64,000 nucleotides of DNA from DASZQL01 sp964391865 (GTDB lineage: Bacteria; Planctomycetota; Phycisphaerae; Phycisphaerales; UBA1924), in the NCBI GenBank assembly GCA_964391865.1, contig CAYMNQ010000003.1:310001-374000 (forward strand). The letters are read 5' to 3'. Positions 8,603 through 16,678 of this stretch are shown here, one piece after another; position 1 is the stretch's first letter, and the number at the start of each line of letters is the position of its first letter. A program made the translations under genes and the position numbers. A model generated the notes under the pieces. That model did not search any database. It had not been told where the DNA came from and saw only the letters and a list, made by a program, of their open reading frames with translations.

Positions 8603-8758
8603 AAGTGTCGCTCGCTGGTTTCTCGAACGCGGCCTTCATTTGACTCGCTCTTCCTCTGGGAGAGGGTTGGGGAGAGGGGCGGTGTCGCGGGGAATGCCGC
8701 CGCGTGGTTTTCTCGCGCGGTGGTGCGGGGTGATCGCCGATGGTTCTATTCTGAAGTG

Positions 8759-9526
8759 ATGTCTGCCCCGCTGATCGGCATTACGTGTTCGCTCGACGAC
8801 CGCGACCTGCGGGTGCGGCGGGGGTACGCGCTGGCGGTCGAGCGTGCGGGGGGTGTGCCGGTGTTGCTGGTGCCGCCGGACGGGCATTCGGAAAAAGAGA
8901 AAGGCAGTAGAGAAGAACGAGAGACGGGCGGGACGCCCGTCCCACTAGGTCGGGGAGGAGCGGGCGGGGATCGTGCGGCTGAGTTTGCCGCACGGTATCT
9001 CGCGCTGTGCGATGCGGTCATCTTTACCGGCGGCGATGATCCCGCGACCGAGCGCTACGGCGAGCCGACGCACCCGGCGGCGAAGGTTGTTCATCCCGAT
9101 CGGCAACGATTCGAGGAGGCGCTGCTGGCAGCGCTGGATGAGGCGCGCGAGAACGCGAAGCCGGTGATGGGCATCTGCCTGGGGATGCAGATGATGGCGC
9201 TGCACCGCGGCGGGGCGCTGCACCAGCACCTGCCCGACGTGCTCCCCACCGCGGTGGAACATCAGAACGATCACCAACACGTTGTCGAGCCGTCGCCCGG
9301 CGCGGGGCTGCCGCGGGGAACCGTGGCGAGTTGGCACCATCAGGCGGTGCGCGACGCCGGTCGGCTGCGCGTCATCGCCCGCGCGGCCGACGGCGTGATC
9401 GAAGCGGTTGACGACCCGGCGCGGGGGTTCTACCTGGGCGTGCAGTGGCACCCGGAACGAACGAGCGACCCGAAACTGGGGCAGGAGTTGTTCGATCGGC
9501 TGGTGAAGGCGGCACGGAGTTTGTGA
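8759..9526 (+). CDS. Class I glutamine amidotransferase-like hydrolase (PuuD/peptidase C26 type)
   Basis: A 255-residue protein of the gamma-glutamyl-gamma-aminobutyrate hydrolase group. It starts with PLIGITC, has FTGGDDPATERYG, the nucleophile elbow GICLGMQ with Cys140, and the His-x-Glu pair in VQWHPERT (His231, Glu233). Family members split gamma-glutamyl amides such as gamma-glutamyl-GABA in polyamine breakdown, but no polyamine genes are nearby, so the substrate is open. Residues 42-70 (GHSEKEKGSREERETGG...) are an insertion encoded by interspersed repeat DNA. A TATTCT hexamer ends 6 nt before the ATG and may be the -10 box of a leaderless message. An upstream in-frame extension exists but is repeat sequence. 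Confidence 0.85.
   Translation: MSAPLIGITCSLDDRDLRVRRGYALAVERAGGVPVLLVPPDGHSEKEKGSREERETGGTPVPLGRGGAGGDRAAEFAARYLALCDAVIFTGGDDPATERYGEPTHPAAKVVHPDRQRFEEALLAALDEARENAKPVMGICLGMQMMALHRGGALHQHLPDVLPTAVEHQNDHQHVVEPSPGAGLPRGTVASWHHQAVRDAGRLRVIARAADGVIEAVDDPARGFYLGVQWHPERTSDPKLGQELFDRLVKAARSL
8921..8945. repeat. Palindromic repeat GACGGGCGGGACGCCCGTC inside the amidotransferase gene
   Basis: GACGGGC and GCCCGTC face each other across GGGAC. The same core, inverted, lies at 48484-48512. In this gene it is translated as part of the extra segment ETGGTPVPL. Confidence 0.65.
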
Positions 9527-9667
9527 CGCCGCAGGATTGGGTGCCGTGCAACGCGGCTTTGGGCGATGCACGCCTCGATCTCGTCTCCCACTTCATCTCG
9601 CATGCACTATTCCAACGTCCGGCACGTGTGCCGGGTTGCGGGAGTGAAGGCCCGAGAGGGGAACGAG

Positions 9668-9703
9668 CGTGGATCGGCCTCAGAGCCGGCCGCTCCACGG
9701 CAC
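9668..9703. repeat. CAGAGC-loop palindrome, copy 3
   Basis: CGTGGA (9668-9673) pairs with TCCACG (9694-9699), and CGGC with GCCG inside, around the loop CTCAGAGCCG. GCACCCGG follows. The 243-nt gap between the amidotransferase and the next gene otherwise shows nothing. Confidence 0.65.
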
Positions 9704-9769
9704 CCGGCGCGGGCGGGTTGACGCCGCGGCTCCTATGATGGTTGCTTCACGAGCGATGGAGTGCTGTCC

Positions 9770-10780
9770 ATGCCGACGGGAATGAATCGCGGCGGTTCTG
9801 GGGGTACGGCCGGTGGCGCCGGTGCGCGTCACGGCAGCGGGTGGAACAACTGGCCGCTGTATCTGACGGCGGTGTGGCTCTTGGTGATGCTGGCCGCCGG
9901 GTGGTGGATGCTGCGGGCGGACTTGCTCGAAACAAACACGGCGGTGCTGTGGCTTGCGGTGGTCTTCGCCGCGGCGCCGGTGAGTCTGGCGGTCGCGTGG
10001 CGCGTGGGGCGGCCCGTCGATGAAGCGCGGCATCAGTTCAATGAACTCGCGGAGGCGATCCGCGGCATGACGCGCGAGGGAGGATTGTCCGAGGGCACGA
10101 AGCGCGTGCTGCACCGGCGCGAGGAGCGCGAGCTGCTGCGCCGCGCCATCGAGCAAGACATCACCGACGGCGACTGGGACGCGGCGATGGTGCTGGTGAA
10201 GGAACTCGCCGAGAAATTCGGCTACCGCACCGACGCGGAGGAGTTCCGAACGCGCATCGAGCGGGCGCGGGCGCAGACGATGGACGCCGACGTGGTGCAC
10301 GCGCTGACGGGGCTGGACGAGTTTCTTCGCCGTCGGCAGTGGCCCGAGGCGCACGCGGAGGCGGCGCGGATCATCCGGCTGTACCCGGATTCGCACCGCG
10401 TTGAAGGCCTGCGCGAGCGCGTCGAGCATGCGCGGATGGCGTACCGGAAGGAACTCGAACGCCGGTTCCAGGAAGCCGCCGAGCGCGATCTGGTGGATGA
10501 AGCGATGACGGTGCTGAAGGAGCTTGACGCGTACCTCTCGCCCAGCGAAGCGGGGCACCTGCAGGAGCAGGCTCGCAACGTGATCACCAAGCAGCGCGAG
10601 AACCTCGGCACGCGCTTCAAGCTGCTCGTCGAGCGGCACCAGTGGATCGACGCGGTGGCGACGGGCGAGAAGATCATCACCGACTTCCCCAACACCCGCA
10701 TGGCGACGGAAGTCCGCGAGCTGCTGCCGACGATCCGCGAGCGGGCGCAGAGCGAATTGAGCCGGTCGATCTCGGCGTGA
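9770..10780 (+). CDS. Membrane-anchored TPR-like helical repeat protein, unknown function
   Basis: A 336-residue protein that I cannot assign to a named family. A Gly-rich N-terminal tail is followed by two membrane helices (WPLYLTAVWLLVMLAAGWWML and NTAVLWLAVVFAAAPVSLAVAW). The cytoplasmic part is charged and alpha-helical, with tandem segments such as DGDWDAAMVLVKELAEKFGY, QWPEAHAEAARIIRLYPDSHR and QWIDAVATGEKIITDFPNTR, each reading like a TPR-type helix pair. A scaffolding role at the membrane is a reasonable guess. I prefer the ATG at 9770 because GGAG lies 8 nt before it. Confidence 0.8.
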   Translation: MPTGMNRGGSGGTAGGAGARHGSGWNNWPLYLTAVWLLVMLAAGWWMLRADLLETNTAVLWLAVVFAAAPVSLAVAWRVGRPVDEARHQFNELAEAIRGMTREGGLSEGTKRVLHRREERELLRRAIEQDITDGDWDAAMVLVKELAEKFGYRTDAEEFRTRIERARAQTMDADVVHALTGLDEFLRRRQWPEAHAEAARIIRLYPDSHRVEGLRERVEHARMAYRKELERRFQEAAERDLVDEAMTVLKELDAYLSPSEAGHLQEQARNVITKQRENLGTRFKLLVERHQWIDAVATGEKIITDFPNTRMATEVRELLPTIRERAQSELSRSISA

Positions 10781-10846
10781 ATCGCAAAAACAAACACAGC
10801 GAGCCGAGGCCCGCCGTGCGCGAGTGATTCACATTGAATCCGAGGT

Positions 10847-11122
10847 TTACGCGTGCAGGTAGAACGGCCGCGGCGTGGCGGGGTCCGCCGGGTCGATGTG
10901 GACTGTGCCCTTCTTCCAGATGACGGTGCCGTCGCAGAGGGCGAAGAGGGTGTCGTCCTTGCCCTTGCCGACCATGAAGCCGCTCTTCCACGCCGCGCCG
11001 CGCTGGCGGACGATGATGGAGCCGGCGTTGGCCTTTTCGCCCGCGTAGAGCTTGACGCCCAGGAATTGCGGGTTGGAGTCGCGCCCGTTCTTGGTTGAGC
11101 CTTGACCCTTTTTGTGTGCCAT
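10847..11122 (-). CDS. rpmA: 50S ribosomal protein L27
   Basis: A 91-residue L27, which sits near the peptidyl-transferase centre of the large ribosomal subunit. The N-terminus AHKKGQGSTKNGRDSNPQFLGVK and the core GSIIVRQRG...VGKGKDDTLFAL are diagnostic. Rather than the usual pairing with rplU (L21), the gene stands alone and is convergent with the preceding membrane-protein gene. The tail DPATPRPFYLHA differs from the usual end, which varies in the family. The start at 11122 gives the standard N-terminus without the cleaved extension known in Firmicutes. Confidence 0.96.
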   Translation of the reverse strand: MAHKKGQGSTKNGRDSNPQFLGVKLYAGEKANAGSIIVRQRGAAWKSGFMVGKGKDDTLFALCDGTVIWKKGTVHIDPADPATPRPFYLHA

Positions 11123-11239
11123 GAGTATTGCCTCGTTCAAGAAACTGGGCCGAAGCGGGTCGGCCGGGCGGATCGGAACTGCGCGAACAACCATCGGCTC
11201 TGAGGCGACGGGTGGTCGAGGGGGGAAGAATATAGCAGG

Positions 11240-11902
11240 CTACTTGCGGAGAATCCAGCGGTCCTCGACGCGGGCGATGGGGGTCTGGCTGTCGGGGTTC
11301 AATTCGCCGTTGACCTGATGGCGGAGCATGAACTGCTTTCGGAGCACAACAGTTTGGCCGTTGTCAGGGCGGGTGACGGACTTGGTTTCGCCGCTGAAGC
11401 CGCCGAGGTAGAGGTTGAGGAAGTCGGGCTTGAGATTGGTGCAGGGCCAGACGACGATGCCCTCTTTGGCGTTTTCCTCGCCCTGCTGGAAGGGGCCTTG
11501 GATCTTGATTTCGTCGAGAAGCTCGGAGTTGCCGGAGATGGCGACCAAAGCGTCGACGACTTCGCGGGGAACGTCGCGGCCGCTGCGTTGGATCTCGCCG
11601 TCGCCGTTGTCGAGCTCGAAGGAGGGGGCGAACCAGCGGTCTTCGCCGCTCTTGTTGACGACTTTGTAGGTGAAAAACAGATAAGGAAGCGGGCCTTTGC
11701 CGGGGGTTTCGATGGAGGCGACGCGGAGCGGACCGGCGGTGACCTGCAGCTCCCAGCGCCGGGGGATCGGCTCGGGCTGCGGGGCGGCGAGGGCGCTCGG
11801 CGCGGTGACGATGGGCGTCAGCACGGCACCGGCCGCGATGAGCGCGACGGCAGCGATGCCGGCGGCGGAACCCAGACGATTTTGCATCCCAGCACGGATC
11901 AT
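11240..11902 (-). CDS. Secreted protein of unknown function
   Basis: A 220-residue protein with a clear signal peptide (hydrophobic stretch at 13-35, cleavage near ALAAP). The mature part, beginning EPIPRRWELQVTAGPLRVASIETPG, reads as beta strands and includes YLFFTYKVVNKSGEDRWFAPSFEL, which resembles domains that bind or extend other envelope proteins. I know no named family. AGGAGG lies 5 nt before the ATG, one of the strongest ribosome sites in the window. It is upstream of rpmA on the same strand but 117 nt away, so co-transcription is uncertain. Confidence 0.8.
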   Translation of the reverse strand: MIRAGMQNRLGSAAGIAAVALIAAGAVLTPIVTAPSALAAPQPEPIPRRWELQVTAGPLRVASIETPGKGPLPYLFFTYKVVNKSGEDRWFAPSFELDNGDGEIQRSGRDVPREVVDALVAISGNSELLDEIKIQGPFQQGEENAKEGIVVWPCTNLKPDFLNLYLGGFSGETKSVTRPDNGQTVVLRKQFMLRHQVNGELNPDSQTPIARVEDRWILRK

Positions 11903-11973
11903 CCGAACCTCCTGCGATCGAAGCGGGGTAGTGTACCGAAGTCCCGAGCCGGGACGGATGGGAACCCAACGCC

Positions 11974-12954
11974 GTGTCCGCGACCACTCCCAGAATCCCG
12001 AACCCGCTCACACCGGCGCGCGGGCCGTACCGCGTCCTGCGGGTGACGGAGCCGTTGCGGGCGGCGGCGGCGGAGCGGCTGGTGGCGGCGTCCACGAACA
12101 ATCCGACGCTGGGCGGGAAACGGTTCCTCACGGCGGCGGCGATGCACGGCATCAGCCTGGAGCACTTCTGGGGGTCATCGAGCGATGTTGGGGAGTTGGG
12201 TCGCTTCGACCGCGTGCGGTTCCGGCAGGCGTGTCTCGCGGTTCCGGGGTCGGGAAGGACGGCGATGTTCTTCACCTCCGCGCCGGCGACGCCCGAGGAC
12301 GAGGTGGAACTGGGTGATGTGATCGCCCACGCCGCGGGCGGGCTGAGCGGCGTGCGCCTGGGGCAGACGCTGCTGGAGGTCCACGAGCTACCGGCGGCGT
12401 CGGCGTACCGGCACGCGGGGTTCCTGCAGATCACCACACTCGCGTACCTGCGGCGGGCAATCCACGAGCCGTTGGCGGTCGAAGCGAAGCCCGAGTGGCC
12501 CGCGGGGGTGACGGTCGAGCCGTGGCGTGTCGGGGATGACGCGGCGATGATCCGCGCGATGGAGCGCAGCTACATCGACACGCTGGACTGCGCGGAGCTG
12601 TGCGGCATGCGCGAGACGCGCGATGTGTTTGACAGTCATCGTGCCGCCGGCGCGTTCGAGGCGCGGCTGTGGCATCTCGTCCGCTTCCGCAGCGAGCCGG
12701 CGGGGGCGATGCTGTTGAACCCCAGCCCGGAGCAGCAGGCGGTTGAGCTCGTGTATCTCGGGCTGGCCCCCGAACTGCGGGGGATGGGGTTAGCGGGCCG
12801 CCTGCTTTCGGTGGGATTGGCGTCGCTGCGCGATCGGCGTGAGCAGCAGGTGACGTGCGCGGTGGACGAGCGGAACGCGCCCGCGCTGCGGCTGTACGCG
12901 CGGCTGGGGTTCAGCGAGGTGACGCGCCGTCTGGCGCTGGTGAAGCCGCTGTGA
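11974..12954 (+). CDS. GNAT-family N-acetyltransferase, two-lobed
   Basis: A 326-residue protein with a clear C-terminal acetyltransferase domain. LVYLGLAPELRGMGLAGRLLSVGLA carries the acetyl-CoA pyrophosphate loop (RGMGLAG), and the end DERNAPALRLYARLGF is the usual last helix and strand. The N-terminal half looks like a second, degenerate GNAT lobe, a layout also seen in mycothiol synthase. The acceptor is unknown and the neighbours do not help. It starts with GTG at 11974 and faces away from the secreted-protein gene with only 71 nt between them. Confidence 0.85.
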   Translation: MSATTPRIPNPLTPARGPYRVLRVTEPLRAAAAERLVAASTNNPTLGGKRFLTAAAMHGISLEHFWGSSSDVGELGRFDRVRFRQACLAVPGSGRTAMFFTSAPATPEDEVELGDVIAHAAGGLSGVRLGQTLLEVHELPAASAYRHAGFLQITTLAYLRRAIHEPLAVEAKPEWPAGVTVEPWRVGDDAAMIRAMERSYIDTLDCAELCGMRETRDVFDSHRAAGAFEARLWHLVRFRSEPAGAMLLNPSPEQQAVELVYLGLAPELRGMGLAGRLLSVGLASLRDRREQQVTCAVDERNAPALRLYARLGFSEVTRRLALVKPL

Positions 12955-13407
12955 CGGCGCGGTGGACGATCGTGCGGTCGGGCGGTTTCACGCCGAGCAT
13001 CGCGCGTTCTCAACGGTTTGTCCGCAGCGCGTGAGCGTGCGGTGGACAAAGAAAATTTCAAGATTGGGTCAAGCGTGTTTTGCGGCGTTTTGTGCGCTGT
13101 GGATGAAGAATCAGCCCTTCGGCGCGTTGACCCGCAGCGCCGGGGCGTTACGTTCTCGCTCCGGCTACAGGACGGCCGGCGGAGACAACTTCGGCGCGAG
13201 CGCGGCACGGGATGGCCGCCGACGCCCGCCGATCGCGGTCACGACCCACGCGCCCTGACACGACAAGGGGCACCGCTCGTGGTGCACCCGCGCTGTCCGA
13301 GCGCGCCGATGGGCGACGCGACTCTGTGTTGAATGGACTCACGGCTCGACATTACGTCACGGGGCGCCGACGGATCCGGCGCCTTTTCTTGAGCATGTGA
13401 GGCGACA
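12955..13407. other. Intergenic region before dnaA, possible replication origin
   Basis: This 453-bp gap holds an AT-richer tract (about 13045-13090, GAAAATTTCAAG and GTTTTGCGGCGTTTTG) beside sequences close to the DnaA box TGTGGATAA: TGTGGATGA near 13099, GGTGGACAAAG near 13042 and TTTGTCCGC near 13017. None is a perfect box. Position next to dnaA and the AT-rich core make an origin plausible, but this is an inference. Confidence 0.35.
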
Positions 13408-14865
13408 TTGACCACGACGCCGACGCTTGGAGAGCGTTCAGTCACCACCCGCATCCACGAGCGGATCGAGCGATCTCTCGGCGCGGAGAAGTTCGATCGC
13501 TACTGGCGCGGGTCGGCGAAGCTGCGCCACGAGGGGGACGTGCTGACGATCATCGCCCGCGCTTCGTTCTACGCGGAGTGGCTCGAGTCTCGGCTGGGCG
13601 GGCCGATCATCGAAGCGGCGCGCGAGGAACTCGGCGCGTCGGCGAGCGTGCGCTGGGTGGTTGATCCCTCGGCGTTTGGACCGATCGGCGGGGCCCCGGG
13701 CGCGAGCCCGTCGCGGGCGAAGGAAACGGGTTCCGCGGTGCGTCCCGGCGCGCCGGCGTCGATCCGCCCTCGATCCGCGCAGAATCTGATGCGCTACCGC
13801 CTCGATGACTTCGTGGTCGGTGCGTCGAACCGGCTGGCGTTCGACGCCGTCAGCGCGCTGGCGAATCCGGACAGCTCGCTGGGCTGCTCGACGCTCTTCC
13901 TGCACGGCGAGTGCGGCGTGGGCAAGACGCACCTGCTGCAGGCTCTCGCGGCCCGCTTCGCCGAGACGCACCCGGGCGCGAAGGTGCGCTCGCTGACGGG
14001 CGAGGCGTTCACGAACGAGTACATCACGGCGGTGCGCACCAAGCGGATCGATTCGTTCCGGGCCTCGTTCCGCGCGCTCGACCTGTTGTGCATCGACGAC
14101 GTGCACTTCATCTCGGGCAAGGAAGCGACGCAGAGCGAATTCATGCACACGTTCGACTCGCTCGACCTGGGCGGCGCTCGGGTGGCGCTCGCGTCGGATG
14201 CGCACCCGCGGCAGATCGCGAACCTGAGCGAGCGGATCGTGTCACGCTGCCTGTCGGGGCTGGTGGCGCGGATCGATCGGCCCGAGCACGCGACGCGCTC
14301 GCGGATCGCGTCGTCGCTCGCCGCGCGGCGCGGGCTCCTTCTCGCGCCCGGGGCGGCGGAGGCGATCGCGGACCACTGCCCCGGCTCGGTGCGCGACATC
14401 GAGGGCGCGCTGACGCGCGTCGACGCGTACCGGCGGCTGGTGCCCGAGCCGGCGGCGCCGGGCGAGGCGCCGGGCTCGATCACGCCGGGCACGATCGCGC
14501 GGGCGCTGCAGAGCACACCCTCGAACGCGCCGGCGAAGCCGATCCACGCTCAGCAGGTGGCGCGCGTGGTGGCGGAGGAACTGCGTGTTGACATGAGCGA
14601 CCTGATGAGTTCGAGCCGGCACAAGCGCGTGGTGCTGGCGCGCTCGATCGCGGCGTATCTGGCCCGCCGGCTGACGACGCAGAGCTTCCCCGAGATCGCG
14701 AAGGCGTTGGGGCGGCCCAATCACTCGACGATCGTGACGGCGTGCCAGCGCGTCGAGCGGCAGATCGAGCGGAGCGAGCGCGTCCCCGCCGACACCTTCG
14801 GCGAGACGATCGGGCTGACGGAGTTGTGCGAGCGGCTTCGGCTGGCGGTGGCGCGGATGGCGTAG
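13408..14865 (+). CDS. dnaA: Chromosomal replication initiator protein DnaA
   Basis: A 485-residue DnaA, the AAA+ ATPase that binds and opens the replication origin. Domain I is at residues 1-85, a short Pro/Ala-rich domain II follows, and domain III begins near YRLDDFVVGASNRLA. Walker A is GECGVGKT at 167-174, Walker B ends IDDVHF near 229-234, and sensor 1 and the Arg finger region follow (NLSERIVSRCLSGL). Domain IV ends in the box-recognition helix RHKRVVLARSIAAYLAR and LGRPNHSTIVTACQRV, where the usual GGRDHSTV is GRPNHSTI. The start is TTG at 13408. Unlike the common dnaA-dnaN layout, no dnaN lies beside it. Confidence 0.95.
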   Translation: MTTTPTLGERSVTTRIHERIERSLGAEKFDRYWRGSAKLRHEGDVLTIIARASFYAEWLESRLGGPIIEAAREELGASASVRWVVDPSAFGPIGGAPGASPSRAKETGSAVRPGAPASIRPRSAQNLMRYRLDDFVVGASNRLAFDAVSALANPDSSLGCSTLFLHGECGVGKTHLLQALAARFAETHPGAKVRSLTGEAFTNEYITAVRTKRIDSFRASFRALDLLCIDDVHFISGKEATQSEFMHTFDSLDLGGARVALASDAHPRQIANLSERIVSRCLSGLVARIDRPEHATRSRIASSLAARRGLLLAPGAAEAIADHCPGSVRDIEGALTRVDAYRRLVPEPAAPGEAPGSITPGTIARALQSTPSNAPAKPIHAQQVARVVAEELRVDMSDLMSSSRHKRVVLARSIAAYLARRLTTQSFPEIAKALGRPNHSTIVTACQRVERQIERSERVPADTFGETIGLTELCERLRLAVARMA

Positions 14866-14995
14866 GAACTGGGCGCGCGGGTGGGCATCAGTTCAGGTGC
14901 GGCACGCGCGCGATCCCCGCGGGCGGGGCTCGCGTGTTTGGCGTGCGATCGGTTCTCGCAACTGCCGGCCCATCGCCCACTACACTCTCGGTCAT

Positions 14996-16546
14996 ATGCA
15001 ACGAAGCACTGCTCGTCGGCTCCTCGCGGGATTGTTGGTGTGCGGGTTGAGCGTCTCCGCGGCGCTCGCGGGGCGTCAGCCCGAGCCGCAGGATGACTTG
15101 GTCCGTCAGTTCGCCGAGTGCCTGCAGGTGCGTTCGCGGACCGGGCCGGGCGGGCAGCGCCTCACGGCGGTGCGCGACGACCTGCTCAACGCCCTGCGCC
15201 AACTCCGCGACCCCAAGCTCAAGCCCCTCTTCGCGGAACTGGCGGCGAGCAAGCGCCCTGACTTCCGGCGTCACGGCATCTTGGGGCTGGCGGAGCTTGA
15301 TCCGGAAAAGCGGCTCAACGTTCTGCTGGTGGCGAAGCTGGAGACGCCCAGCGAGCAGGCGGCGATCCTGCGGGCCGCGATGGTCAGCGATCTCGTGAAG
15401 CCGGATCAGATCACCGAGATTCTCGCGTGGCCCGGTCTTGAGCCGTACGTCGAGCTGGTGCTTCGTCTGCGCCTGCTCTCGACGGGGCAGGCGACCGACG
15501 CCGCCCGGTTCCGCGAACTCGCGAAGGCCGAGAGCGCGCCGACCGCGGTGATGGCGCGGCTGTGCCTGGCGCAGACGGGCGACACAGAGGCGGCGCTCGA
15601 CGCGTTCACGCGGCTGAACGAGCTCGAGCCCGAGCCGCGGGCGGCGCTGATGGCGCTCACGCTCGAAGTGATCCGCAACGAGAAGATGGACAAAGCGGCG
15701 CCGTACATCACGTCGTTCTCGGCGGAGGCGGAGCCGAGTTTCGCGTTCCGGGCCGAGGTGATCCGCACACTGCAAGTGATCGCGCCGGACATCGGCGCGG
15801 CGGAGTGGCTGAAGGCGTATTCGTCCGCGCAGGGTTTGGCGGACCGGCTGAAGTTCGCGCTCCTGGCGATGGACGCCGCCGAGCAGGCGACGCCCGCGAT
15901 GTGCGACGCGCTCGAAGCGGGCGAAGGGTCCGGGCTGCTGAAGCTCATCGGGGCGGCGGTCCGCGCGGTGGCGACGAAGAAGCCCGACCCCGCGCCCGAG
16001 TTCATCGCGCTCGCGGCGCAGAACTACCGGGCGGCGACGGCGTGGGTGCTCGACCGAGTGGCGAAGCTGTCGGACGATCAGCGCGTCGGGGTGGCGAGCG
16101 CGATCATCGTTCAGACGGAAGAGGCGCGGTCGCGGGGCGAATCGGTGCCCGACACGGTGGTCGGCGCCGCCGCCGCCATCGCAGAGGTGCGCCCTGCGGC
16201 GCTCACTCCGCTTCTGCGGCGCGCGTGCGAGAGGAACGACGCGGTGATGTCGCAGGCGCTCTTTGCGGGCATGCTGCGCACAGGCACCGCGCCGGCGTGG
16301 GCGGCGGGAGAGCGGTTCGCGTGGTCCGACCCGTCGGTCGAGGCGCTGGCGGAGCTGTACGACAGCCGCACGCGCCCGGACGCCCTCTCCGACGCCGCTC
16401 GGCGCGAACGACTGCGCAAGATCGGCACGGGCCGAGGGGACCTGCCCGACGTCTTCAAGGTGCAGGCAGCGTGGCTGGCGCTGGTCGCCGAGGGGCGCGA
16501 GCGGGAGGCGCTGGCCCGGGTCCTCGCCGCCGGCGGCGAGGAATAA
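14996..16546 (+). CDS. Secreted HEAT-like helical repeat protein
   Basis: A 516-residue protein with a signal peptide (ARRLLAGLLVCGLSVSAALAG) and an otherwise entirely helical sequence: DLLNALRQLRDPKLKPLFAEL, RRHGILGLAELDPEK, and many Ala/Leu-rich helix pairs of about 30-40 residues. This resembles HEAT or Armadillo-type solenoids, which act as protein-binding scaffolds. I do not recognise a specific family. A TACACT hexamer ends 9 nt before the ATG and no ribosome site is visible, so the message may have almost no leader. It may share a transcript with nothing upstream; dnaA ends 130 nt before. Confidence 0.8.
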   Translation: MQRSTARRLLAGLLVCGLSVSAALAGRQPEPQDDLVRQFAECLQVRSRTGPGGQRLTAVRDDLLNALRQLRDPKLKPLFAELAASKRPDFRRHGILGLAELDPEKRLNVLLVAKLETPSEQAAILRAAMVSDLVKPDQITEILAWPGLEPYVELVLRLRLLSTGQATDAARFRELAKAESAPTAVMARLCLAQTGDTEAALDAFTRLNELEPEPRAALMALTLEVIRNEKMDKAAPYITSFSAEAEPSFAFRAEVIRTLQVIAPDIGAAEWLKAYSSAQGLADRLKFALLAMDAAEQATPAMCDALEAGEGSGLLKLIGAAVRAVATKKPDPAPEFIALAAQNYRAATAWVLDRVAKLSDDQRVGVASAIIVQTEEARSRGESVPDTVVGAAAAIAEVRPAALTPLLRRACERNDAVMSQALFAGMLRTGTAPAWAAGERFAWSDPSVEALAELYDSRTRPDALSDAARRERLRKIGTGRGDLPDVFKVQAAWLALVAEGREREALARVLAAGGEE

Positions 16547-16562
16547 CGCCCGCGCTGGCACA

Positions 16563-16586
16563 CCCGAGATCCGAGATCCGACACCC
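16563..16586. repeat. Heptanucleotide repeat block (ATCCGAG type)
   Basis: ACCCGAG, ATCCGAG, ATCCGAC and ACCCGGC follow each other in the 132-nt gap between the solenoid protein and the DegT-type gene. Confidence 0.5.
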
Positions 16587-16678
16587 GGCGTGCTGAGTTC
16601 GCCCCTCGGCGGCGGAATCCCCGATAATGAGGCGGACCCTGTGCAAGATCGTTCCGGCGCGGGCCGATCTTCTCTGTT

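Noticed and set aside
8522..8758. In-frame extension upstream of the PuuD-like gene
   Set aside because: The extra 79 codons are repeat sequence and the family starts at MSAPLIGITC.
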